Of a stretch of DNA of 64,000 bases, positions 1 through 12,500 are shown piece after piece (the stretch's first letter is position 1; each line of letters opens with the position of its first letter). Source of the DNA: Angiostrongylus vasorum. Lineage: Eukaryota; Nematoda; Chromadorea; Rhabditida; Metastrongylidae. The notes under the pieces are model-generated. The model searched no databases and had not been told where the DNA came from. It was given only the letters and a program-made list of their open reading frames with translations. The stretch is taken from positions 496,001-560,000 of the forward strand of contig JADANN010000366.1 in the NCBI GenBank assembly GCA_018806985.1, in the 5' to 3' direction. The position numbers were made by a program, and so were the translations under genes.

Positions 1-275
1 ATGGTACCGGACTTGTGTGGGAAAAATAAATCACTCTCTGCAATACAACTGGGAACGTTCCAGTCCGGCTATCTCAGGACTCTAAGGAGAATCGACTCCA
101 CCAGCATTTTACGGCATTCAAGATGAAATTAAAATCCTCAAGCAGCAGTCGAAGCCACAAGTACACGTTAGAAGACCTCTGTGGATGATGGATGCGAGGT
201 TACGAATCGAACGTAAGAAATGCTGGGATCCACACAGTAGACTCGAAGACGGGTCATATAAAATAAAATATAAAA
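1..275 (+). repeat. SINE-1 copy, 5' end cut by the window edge
   Basis: Begins inside the shared body (ggtaccggacttg) and continues with ctatctcaggactc, gatgatggatgcgagg, tgctgggatccacacagtag and an aaataaaat tail, the standard SINE-1 3' half. The tRNA-like head would be left of coordinate 1. Confidence 0.85.
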
Positions 276-455
276 AAGGAAAAGTGAAAAAAATAGTTAG
301 TCAGTTTTGCAGCATCACATCAGAAAAAATTTTATTTGCAGCCAATTATTAGGTGTATCCAATAATCGAAAACTTGTATCCCCTTCTCTAATGGCATTTG
401 TATTGTCAGAAACGCCAGCCCTTCGTTGATCATTGAAGGAAAAAAAACAACTGAC

Positions 456-570
456 ATTTAGAATGGAGATTTTGGGAAGATTGTAGAGTGTCTTCCATTC
501 TTTGCGTAGATATTCCAAGTCACCAACGATCACCACGTGTTTCAGTTCATGGTAGTGGAAATTTGAGGCC
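456..570 (-). CDS. slo-1: slo-1 exon 23 (RCK2), last exon in the window
   Basis: Encodes [20 protein letters not shown] and [18 protein letters not shown], then donor gtcagt in phase 0. The next conserved block (GSPLSRADLRAVN in the family) is not found between 1 and 455, so it must lie off the left edge. Confidence 0.97.
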
Positions 571-3500
571 CTGAAAGACTAGACTTCTGATTCTTTCAAA
601 TTCTTTCAAACGCTAAATCATAACACTGGCAAAGAGAAGTTAGAAAAAATTGCGTTACCGTCAAGAAATAGAATTAGAGAAGCAAAAAGTTCGGACAATG
701 AATGCTAAGCGCATCGATCAATGATTTCACTGTCTCATCAAACCTTAAAGGCATTATGAAGTTCCTTAAGCCAATCAGTGGTGAATCACGATCAGCAAAA
801 AGGCACACGACAACATGTCCGTTCAACACTGTCATGGCGGCTTGATGACGTTCCTGAAATTATTCCTTTACTTTTGAATCTATAGCTGTGACTAGATCGA
901 TTGTTCACAACACGCATTTTACTCTTCACCCTTATTTTTATACACCGTCATTTCATCCTTTTATTACTAAAAACATCTAGATTATAAAAACGGGGCTCGT
1001 GTAGAACGCTGTGGGCGGAGGTACCTTGCGATGAACATTGTGCGGTCTCAGGCTTCCGCGGAATTAAAGGTTTGCGGATCTGCGAACTGATAGCAGACTT
1101 GCCCGGGAGAATGACAACTTTGGCAGGATAATCTGTAGGTCTCCGTATGTTGTCCAAATATGCATTAATTTACTTCTATGATGCTACGAATGGAGTAGTA
1201 TGTATAGTACACAACAACCAAAATGGATCAGCGTCGGATGATTTGTTCTTTTCATTCCTTAACAAGAACTGATGTGGGCGAACACTCAAGAAGAAGTTGG
1301 CACTTTAAGAACTTTTGCGATTTATTCCCGAGTTTAGCCCACATCTGTGTGACACAGCGCTAAATTAGATCTATCACGAAGATTTGAGTAACAATTTCTC
1401 TTCTCGAGTTTGAACTTTGCAATTTTCAAATGCTTTGGGTTATTAAGTCATTTTTTCCTTTCATTAACTCTCCTAACACTTCACTTCTGTAGACATTCAC
1501 AAATGCTTGGTTCAACAATAGGCGCTCACCAATACGCATTCGTCCAAATTCCGCGCAGGGCACCAATGAAACATTCCGGTCGAATCGTATTTCATATCTT
1601 GTTGCTCGAAGTCTTTAGTGAAATCGACACCACGTCCATCTGGAGGAATTGACATCGAATTCCTCTTGCCCGACGATGGCCTAAGAAAAAGGTAATCGTC
1701 AAGTCTTGCATCGAGTAAGATTCATATTCTTGAAAAAAAAAGCCAGGGCTACTGGGATGGCTTGAAAAAGAGGCGCACCTCGCCGCGCGTTTTGGGAGAA
1801 TCTACCGCACTCGGACCAGCAAAAAAAGCAAAAGAAATAAAAAGATTTCCATTAACACAGGCACACTGCAGAAATATCGCGGTTTTACTGCGACAGACCT
1901 TTTTGTCACTAACAAAGGGATTCATTCATGCTACTTATAAAGTGGATCCACACAGGATAACCAGTGTGGTTGACATGTGAAGCTCACGCCATGCAGTTTT
2001 TAGAGGGGCAGTGAAGTTGTAGTTGTTTACATGCCACATCTCCACAAATAGGCACTGTTATTTGAAGAAGAGAGGTTAACGTGAATGTGTTAGAGATAGG
2101 GAGAGAATGCTTTGCCAAAAAACCGAGACCTATTATGGTGTGAACATCACAAAAAGAAAGAAACTCAAAATTCGAGCCTTGTCACAGCGTGCTCGTTCAA
2201 TAAGCCATAGAGTTTTGCCCATCACGACGAAATTTAACAATGTAAGCAATTACAAGAGGATTCAGTGCGGGTTTTTCTTCCAGTGGCTAGTCGGTGACTC
2301 TGCACGTGTGAAACACACATATTGATTGGCAGTTTGTCAAAATCGGTACGTATTTTTTTTACTGATGCTTGTACTACATGTAACTCTCTGTCGGACTTGT
2401 CGTGGTTGAAAGGCTTTTTAAGGCGTACGCATAAGCTTAGGTTTGGGCTAAAGTGTTCGTTGCAGAGTTGTTCGCACTAGTGAGATTTCTTGTATCTAAC
2501 GCATTTCTTCCCGCACATCTTCGGGATGATATGTTCTACGTTCTAAAACGGCGTCACTGTGGTTCAAACATTCCTCTAAAGAAACTCAGGTAAGTAGTGT
2601 TCTCCAAAGTTGCACGTGGAATGACGTCAGAAATTCCGCAGAGCGACAGCGTATGTATTGATTTTTTACCACAATTTACGCGCGAAAGGTGTAAACGCTG
2701 AGCTGTGCAAAAATCACGCAGCTCTAAACGAAAATCGGGCACGACAACATGGTGAGAACGCGACACTGTGACATGGGAGCGCAAACTATGGCACGATATC
2801 GATTAGATTAAGGTATTCACATGAGTTTCTTGACCTCGTATGCAAATCGCATCGATTTCGTCGTTAGATGATTATCACTGTTCGAGCTGAAAGGACAGTG
2901 TTAAGAGTAAGTGGAAAACAGTTCCAGTTAGAAGACAACAACAATGGACGACACGACGCTTCACTAGTGGTGAAGCGAACAGACACTGTCTAATTGGCGC
3001 CATGTCGTTCAGTTATGATGTCTTGGCGAAAAAAATAGAAGAAACAACACGGCTAACTAAATGAGAAGCGACATTCGATTTTAATCGAGTTTATTGGGAA
3101 TCGACATAAATTTGCTGTCGGGTGAAAACCCAGCAAACCTCCTTCCAGCTCGGCCTACCTTTGCTCATTTAACAGCCGTAGTTGAACATGCGATTCATTC
3201 TGAGACACAGTAGACTGTTCGACATGTCGCGGATACACTGGAACTCGAGCATTTTTTTGTGTTGTAGTTCTACTAATTGCACAACAGGGGGCAAGCAACA
3301 CTCAGAAAATTCTTATGGTATAATCTTTTTAGGAAGAATAAGGCATGAAAATCTCATGCAGGTTCGGAATGCACTTTACGGCCAGTTTCAAAAATCAGGC
3401 AGCCATTGTTGAGAATGGTTTGATTCTGGAACTAATGGAACCATCACTAACTAAAGTAATGAAGGGAGAGGTCAACTGAAATTCAAGCAGGGCCAATGGA

Positions 3501-6500
3501 ATAGCTGCATATTCGGGTTATTCTTCGCGCGTTACTTGATTAGAGATAGAAGTAAAAAATGGGCGAATAGGGAACGAGCCCCTCAAAATCCATGATAAAC
3601 CCAATACTTTTGCAATATCTGTAAATAAATGCTGTCGGAAGGGAAAGGCAACCTCTCTTACTTCTCATTTTCAGAACATTGAAATTAACTCTTGTCTCAA
3701 GACTAGTTTGTCGTAATATTGAATTTCCACTTGCCAATGAACATAATTAACAACCAAGAGTTTCTATAAGACACATACTGGAAGTTTACGAAGCCCAACT
3801 GAGGTTCCGAAATTTGCTCATATCTCAGTCACTTCGTGGTTGATATTTCCCCTTGTAGGTACTTACGTACCTTTCACGGTGAAGTAGCGCTCATTCATTA
3901 AATGGGATTTAAAACTCCACTGTTCGTCTTTGTAGAGTTGAGATTTTGGAAACTTTCTTTAAAACCATTGCTTTAATTGTCAAATATTTTGTTCTGAGTG
4001 AAGATACAAAGACTAGTCGGACTAAATCTCTCCCATAATGCATGGCTCCAGACGAACTCCTACAGGCAGCTGAAATTTAGTGGATGAATATAACCTGACG
4101 AAATATCTGTACATCAAGGTCATCTATAACACGATGTTTACTGCTCAAACTGCATTTGTGCGGAGAAATTCACGGATATGTGATCTGTGGAATACAGAGC
4201 ATCGAGAACTGCTTACCAAACCACATGCACATGACAAATGGAGTTAGGGTTTAAAGGGATACCACACCGACAATCAAGCGGGGAACTGCATTCGAATCCT
4301 TGCCTGTTATCGTGCATGGATTGGTGAGTCGAAATGAATCGGCAATAAACGAATAAATTTGGCAGGAAGTAGGGATGTAATTTATCCTATTCAGATAAAA
4401 GAGCAAACGGAAGATATGTGTTTCGCACTCGTTGAAAGGTTCAAAACAAAGGTCACTCTGCAATCACTTTTTATTTATTGCCTGTTCTTTTTTCATGACA
4501 GGATATGATGTGAAATATAACTAACCAAAATGATGTTGAGATATCTGCAAAACTCCGAACCGCAGGTGTCTGAGGTGGGGATCGAATCCGGTATTACCCT
4601 ATTACCCTATTACCCTTTTAAAAGGCACTCTATTAGTTATTTTTAGAAATTTTTTCCTTGACAGAAATTTTCGTTGATGAAATGACCGAGCGTTAGCTTC
4701 GTTCCCATCCTCTAAACAAGTGTTTATGGAAACTGCGGAATTTAAAGTGAGCTGTGGTCACAGCTGCCAGGTTTTTTCCCTCTAGGCACATTTGATACTG
4801 TGGTGGTCATTTCAAAAAGCCATTGCCTCTAAGCAACAACGATTAGACGTGCCGAAAACCTCCCTATCTTTTTCTAAAATAATTCTTGTATATGCTACTT
4901 TGTAGTTCGTTTACGGTGACTGTAGCCAGTGGCTCTTTGTATCTGTAATGCATAGAAGGAAATTAGTTAGATGACACAACCCGGACAAATTAAACCCATC
5001 ATCCCAGTAGGGCCAAAAAATTGGTATTAAATAGGCTAGAGAAAAAAAACACTGATTTAATGCAAGGGTATGCAAGTTATTGCAAAGCCCAAATACGCAC
5101 TCGCTAATCTCTACTATTCATAATGGAGTCGAACGCTCGACCTACTTCTGAGGCAATGATCGAATCCGAACTCTTTTTTATACTCTATACTTCCTCTCAT
5201 CTCTCTCGATAATAGGCTGTCTAGGTTTTAGCTGAGTTAATGAGCAAGTTTTCTAGCTTTATCAATTGTAAGTTTCCTTCTGACCGATCCTAGACGATAT
5301 TACGCAATACCATCGCTCCTAGCGCCCTTCTTTCAGTACTAAACAGTGATATGCATACATAGATATACAAACAGGAGTTCAGAGTGAATGATGAGGGTCG
5401 TCTAGCTAATCATCCACTAAGTTACACTCAGAATCAGAAATGATTTACCGTTGTTCTGGTTGAACAACGCGTCAAACCCTGAGTAGTCTGAAACGGAGAC
5501 CGTCACCAGTTAATCAGTGATTTAACAGAAGTCGACATCTGTTTAGAAAAAAGCAGCGAAGACTTACCGTGCGCTGTGCTGTGTTTGGTACTCCGTCGAA
5601 AGAGAGCCACTGAAAAATTATTTTCATAGAATCCTGGTCCCTTAAGTCTTTTGAAAAACCACACATGCACTTAATTAGATGGTAGACAGAGATATAGTCT
5701 AGAAGAATAACGTAGAAAAACAGCAAAAGATGAATTTCCGGACATCAAAAGAACACAAATTTATAAGAGATAACTATCTCTGCTGTATCATGCGCAAACA
5801 TGAAGTTTGGATTGATATTCAACTAGTTTTGTTTGAAGTTGAACTCAATTATTTTTGGGCTACGTTGTCCATTGTTCTTAGTGTTTTACTAAAAAAAATA
5901 CCGGGAAGTGGCGAAATCTCGGCTTGGGGTCACAGTGCATGATGGTGTTCTCTTAGTGAGCTTTTACAATCTTTCTTCCTCCCGAAACAAAACTGTACAC
6001 AATCGTTCCCCTGGTGTTGGTGATGGACTCACCCGGCGATGAATGAACAAGCCGTGGAACTGCGAATCTATGTCCCCTTTGCTAACAATTCATCATGCAG
6101 GGCGAAAAAACATCAGCCACCGAAAGGATTTGGAGCAAACATGTATCTATCACCAATTCATTTATTATTCTTATATAAAAAACCCACAGTTCTTGCATTT
6201 GCACTTTTTGATGAGCGAAACATCCCGAATGTCTTCGTGACACTGCTTGCACCAGAAGAAGGCTCTGAACATCCAAATCACGGTGAATCGTTTAGTACGC
6301 TTATGCGACGTTATTCTTTTAAAGCATGACACAGCTCAGAATTCCATGGAGTTAGAATGTCCAAATAGTTTCCTTGTACCTTTTTTTCGTATTCTTGTTT
6401 TTGTTAAGCATATTTGTTTTTGAAGTGGCTCTGGACTTCATATGGAGACTTTCTAAATTGCTGGTTGCTGACATTCGAAATTAAGTAGACATATCACATC

Positions 6501-9500
6501 ACTGTGGAATAAAAACCGTCCTTGTTTTGTCTTTCTACGATGTATTAAGCTCTGTACAAGCACTAAGGATCACCCCAACGAGAATTATTCCCTTACCCAG
6601 CGTGAATTATTGTAAATGCCACTTTCTCACCTATTTCTACTCAAAAAGCTTGTCTCAAAGGTATTATGGGGGCCACTGACCGTTTCACTTCGTCAGCACT
6701 TTGAGCAATAAAAAAAGCCCTGAGTTTGCGGTTGAATCACACATGATGGTCCAGGGTTGATGGCGATGTCACATTCTTTGTTCTCTTCATCTTTTAACTC
6801 GATAGCCAGTAAAAGAAGTCCAAGTCGAGTGAAGAGGAGGCTGAAAAGACGAGAAACTATTTGGTAGCACAAGTAGAATGGGAAGAAAATATTAATCTAA
6901 AATGTTAGAAATGTTTAAAAAGACGGGTTACGGGGTTAGAAAAATGCTCTAGCTGTAGTTAAGGCTTTGCACACGCTCGACTTGCTTACTCGGCCGCTTC
7001 GGGAAATGTCATTCCGACGAACGATTGTGATAGTGTGTCGGTATACATTTCCATACCTGCGCCACAAAGGTAGAGATTCAGCCAGTCAGGAGTGTCTCGC
7101 GACTAAAAACATGTTCCTCAAAAAAAATGAATTGGCGAGTTAACGGGCTATTATGCGGTACTTACGAAGGAATAACAGCCTTTTTCCAGTGCAAGATCAC
7201 TCATGTATTTAATATTACTTACTTGATACCTGAATGACCCGTCCTTACTCGTTGTGCGGGCCACAGCATAATCTCCATTTTTCGGAGATTTGCTGGTTAA
7301 GCCATCATGGTTCCCTGGAGTCCCGAGGTCAGCCTGGCCAAAGTCTGCCCCCAGGTCTTCACCACCACAGGCAGTCGCAGCCCTTGTGGATCAGAGGGAG
7401 ATTTAAAAACATGTGACTTTGATACCAGGACGGTGGTGGATCCTGGTATTGGTTTACCCTTAGCTAGGTTTCCTGATGGAAATGCTGGACTCCTTCTCAG
7501 CTTGGGAGACCCTGCCTGGTGATGAATCCCACCACCGTACATCGCAGTCCGACATCCAGGAACAACTCCAAGCCATGATGAGGCGGTAAACCGTTGGGAG
7601 GCTTGTATTTAGTACTATTTTTACATAATAGGTGGTTTTGGAGATCTATGGAAAAAAAAGCGAACGAAGAACATTTTGAACTTCGGATTTCAACAGCAAA
7701 TGATCGAAACGAAAACCGGAGGTAGCAAAAGCTAACTCATTCAGACGCGAATCATTGGAACAGCTAAGATTTACAATTGAAACAGAATCATATTTGGGAT
7801 ACTTTGAACTAAAAAGTTGTAGGATGAGCTCTCGCTTGCTCTGGAAAAGCAAAAAAATCAACATTCGCAGATGGGAAAGTATGTTTAAAAAGGTGTAGAA
7901 CAATATCTGTAATTGGATCCATTGATATTCAAAGCTACTCTTACGCTAGTTGGAGTGAATTTGAAAAAAGAATGTCGACATTCAAGAAGCACCATTCGAA
8001 GTCTGTATTCCCGACCACCACGAAATGAATCAAGAAGAAGAGAATAGCTTAATTTCTTCTTATCACGATAGTTCTACACATCTCACTCTGTTCGAGAAAC
8101 ACAATAGGCACTGTAGTTTACTTTCCTTTGTTCCTCTGGCCGAAATAGCGCGTAAGTCGGAAGTTGCCCTTCAATATCACAACGTGTTTGGTCTGCTTAA
8201 TTAGAAATCCTAGTTATAGTCTCTGTAGACTTTGATTTTCCGTCGTAAAAGTATCTGTGCATTCAGATTCCATCCATCCATCTTTAAGCGATTGGTTTGA
8301 ACTATCATATTGTGGATAATCACTCTTTTGGACAATTGTTTCCTCAATTCTAAGTGGCGTTATCCGCGTGGTATACAACTGAATCCCTATCGTCTTTCTC
8401 TTTCTTCAGAAGTGGAGGAGATGTTCAAGAAATGATCCTTTTTTTCTAACTCAAGTGTTTTTTTCTCTGAGCTATAAGACATTTTTTGAATAGCTAGCAT
8501 TCTTGATAATATTCGTGTTAATAAGGAGTTCAACCACATAAATAAATTTGCTTTGGCGCAATCTAAGAACGGCCGCCTCTCACTCTTCAACGATAGATCT
8601 AACCGATTTCATCTTGCTTAGCAAAAATCACGTCATAAGAAGTCCCAATTTCCACTAGCATATCCTCACTTATGAAACTTCTACTTTTGTTTCGAATGTC
8701 CACAGGCTATGCAATTCTTGGTTTTCACGGTTCGTTTTGAATCTGGAGTGTTAGCTACTTCAACAAACCCGTTACCTACACCGTAGTCAGGAAATTTCAT
8801 CTATTCTTAAATGACTAAAGCTTTTCTATTACTGCGAGAAAATTTTCATACGTATTTTGTAGTGATATGTTGCGAAAATGTACTTTCTAAGGTTTTTCAT
8901 CTCCTTTTAAAACTTTAAAAACTAAGGTTTCTGCCGAATTGAAGACGAAGGACATAGAAAACACCAATAATCCCTTTTTCCTACCTCATAGGAGCTGATA
9001 TTTCTACAAGCTATACACTACTACTACTACACTATTATAACGGAAAGAAGTGGTTTCTTGTAGTAAGTAAAGCGTAAAGTGTGCATCTGAAAAACAGTGG
9101 AACGTAAGGAAGCTCAAAATATGAACTGGTCGAGCTTCCACCCAGCAAACCGCTCTTCCAGATGGATTATTTCCTTACAAAGATGAAACCTTGGCCACTC
9201 TTTCTAAAAAGAACATCTGCATGAACGAAGCCACGACAATGACACACAGCTCCACTAAGGTGTGGGTGAGCATCTATTTGTGTTAGAGAACATCGAACCA
9301 ACGAAACTCACTCCGCGGCTTCCGGAAATGACATCCCGACAAAGGTATGCGACAATTTTTCGGTGTACATCTCCATGCCTGCACCCCGAAGGTAGTCGTT
9401 CAGCCAAGGTGGTGTGTGCGGCGACTGAAATTTGTTAGGCGGTTAGTATATTTATTAGATCACACTCACACTGAACCAAAAACGGATTATCGAAACTGTG

Positions 9501-12500
9501 AGTCTACTGTATTAGGACAATGGACAGAACAACATGTGGTAACGCACAAAGTAGAGCCAGACGTGATCTGTGAAGAAAACTTCATAAACATTTCCTTTTA
9601 CTTCGGGTTTTATAACTTGCACACACCATGACAGGCCTTAAAAAGTAGTTCTTTGCAAGGTCGTTTCTAACTCATAGCCCAGTATTTAAAAGTGTGAGGT
9701 AAATGTGAAATAATAATTAGTATGAAGTTCAAAAATTACACTAAGTCCAACATTTTGACCCTCCTTAAAAAAATTCCTTCATCAATCGCTTGAAATAGAA
9801 TTCTATAACCCTAGAATCTAATTAACGGTATCTACGATAATATTTCAATTGATCGTAATCGATTCGCTCTGGAATACTTAATTTTCAGAACGATGACATT
9901 GAATTGAAATGAATAGAAGTTCGACCCCTTATTCTTTTCCTGATTTCACCAGTGCTTTCTAGGGTTATCGTGCCAATAATTTAGGTGCTGTGGAACATAT
10001 ATGTATTGATTGCCCACCGCAAATTATGGACAACTGACATGAACGATGTTAACAGACTACAACTTCGTAAAGTTGTGCCTCAAAATTGTCTCCATCAAGC
10101 TTTTGGTTTTTGTTTCGAACTTAGCTGGTGCCCCTCATCTGGTTGATCCGTTACAGCATAGACTTGGCCAAACGACCAAGTTTTTGTTAAGTGTTACTTC
10201 GTATTATGTCTCGACATTACCCAAAAATGTATTTTTCGAAGAGGAACATTGCAAAAAATTCCATTGCGAAAAGCAGTTTAGCAGAAAAAATCCGATAAAA
10301 GTACATGGCAATTTTGCTCTAGACGTCGATACAGATGACCACCTTAGAACCTAGGAATATCGACTTTTCCCGTTTTTAAAAATAACTTTGATATTTCGAC
10401 TAGTTGACAGCTCTCTTTCCCTCTTTCGGCACATGGAGGAAAGCATGTCAAAATGCTCAAGCAAATAGAAATAATGGCCGGAACAACTACCAAAACAAAG
10501 GTGCTTAGAGAGGGTGCACTAGTGGTTGCCAAAAGAGACATCAATAGAAAGAAATGAAAGATGAAAGGTGATTTAGGCAAAAAAAGAGAACGTTAGTACG
10601 GAAAGACAAGAAAGAAGACGACAACAAACCGTTTTAAACGATCTCATCGCGAACAAATTCGCCATCATCGTGGAAAAGCCTGGTGCGAGACAGGATTGTG
10701 CGATAAAACCGAGCTTCAGCTCAGCCAAGCAAATCACGTCATCACCCCGTCGCCAGTCCCACGATGGAATATTTAATAAGTAAGCCTAAAATCATTTCCG
10801 ATTACATATTCTGATCGGACTCAGAAGTTTGTAAACTTTAAACTTTTAAAGTTTGTTAGTTTAGTGAATAAGAAGTTAGCACAGTGATTCCGACTACAGC
10901 CTCAGCTTAACTGGGTTCAATGCCGATTTGTGCTCTCCAAACCAAAACCGTTGGCGGGCACTGATACCGGTGCCGGTGATTACTGATGACGCTGGTAGAT
11001 AGAAAACTAGACGAGGGACACGCGAAACGAAGGACTGTCATGGTGTGGTGGTGAATGCGTTAGCCCCCGGAAATGGTAATAGCGTGTTCGATCCCCATCG
11101 CAGACACCTTCGTCCGGAGTTCTGCAAATATCTCAGCATCATTTGTGGTTGTATTTTACATAATACTCTGCCATGAAAAATTGTACCAGGCAGTAAACAA
11201 ACAGTTAACACTCCGAAGTTTGTGTCAGCACTCAATAAGTAGCATCTTTGTCATGGATCTCTATTCGCTGGTCTGCTGCTGTGCATGTACACATTATAAT
11301 TACGATATTCCTAATCACTTAGATGTTCACGACTTAGGAAGAACTATGGGTATCTTAACAGAATTTCTCCCTCAATAAGCATTTGCAAGTTGAGCATGAT
11401 TCTCTTTCTTAGCAGATTTGAAAGCCGTGCTGGGGCACTCCGATTGTCATCACTTGCTAGTTAATAACTATCCTGTCGCCAACACGGCATTGATTTCCGG
11501 CATTGCTTTACTCCTGAACATCCGGAGGGAAATATCGAACTCGTTGTCAGGTTGGGAGACGTTGCTGGATCTATGGATCTCTCGCTGATCAATCTACATC
11601 GAAGGGATTAAGCGGTCTCAGAGATCTCACCATCCCGCTAAGAGCATCATAAATAAAGTACTATAATAACAATCACCGATCTTGTTTTCGTGCAAAATAT
11701 CCTAACGAGTTAATAATGGTAAGGCCATAAGGGCTAAACACTGACAATTTGTGAAGAAATAGCAGCACAGGTTTTGAAAGGACCATTCGAAATGGTAGAA
11801 CAAAGTCTCTGTTATCATAAAATCTAGCACTAACGGATTTACTCACCTTATTGTGATACTGCATCAACTGTACAATAACTCGAATATCACTTGAGTAGTT
11901 TTTGATAGAAATCACCCGCATAATGTTAGCTGCATCTTCCGCATCCGGATTCGTACTGTACTTGTTGGCTAACACCAAACAAGCATCCGCATCAGAGACC
12001 TGAGATTGTTCATCACTAGATATCGTGTTTGCACAGCAAAAGATGAATGTGGATAAAAGAATCAAGGGTAAAAGCTTCCGCGTTGATCAATCCTCGAAGG
12101 ATGGGACGTGCATCCAATTTCTTGAAGCTTCACAAAAGTAAATGGATACACATCTGGCCTATATATCGCCTTCCAGAGAACGAGCGATGGATTAAGCAAA
12201 ACTTTTTTTATCCTCCCGTAGGAGTCCCTTAGCAATTTCCGAACCCAAAAATGGTGAAGGTTTGGTGAACCCATGGTACTCGAACTCTGATGGAACTCGG
12301 CACCGACTGAATGCATGTTAAAGGACACTTCTAAGTACAGTGTTACACGCTCCGCTTGGTGCGCAAAATCTTCATCTAGTATCTATAAGCGTTTTCCAAA
12401 AAATAGGATGTTGATCAATAATTGTTTAAATACTAAAAAAAAATAAAAGCATAAGTTGTAACACACTTGGGTCATCCACTGTGATTCACCAAACATTTCT

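Noticed and set aside
315..455. Continuation of the slo-1 frame past exon 23 ([15 protein letters not shown]...)
   Set aside because: Follows donor gtcagt, passes a poly-T tract and does not match the next conserved SLO-1 block, so it is intron.
7234..7542. Overlapping open frames on both strands
   Set aside because: They lie inside a dispersed repeat whose GC content keeps frames open by chance.
10046..10354. 102-codon plus-strand frame
   Set aside because: Lies in slo-1 intron 14, no recognisable domain, no splice context, low-complexity composition.
11673..12065. 130-codon minus-strand open frame taken as one gene
   Set aside because: Only 11847-11999 is coding (slo-1 exon 13). The rest is read-through into flanking intron past clear GT/AG sites.
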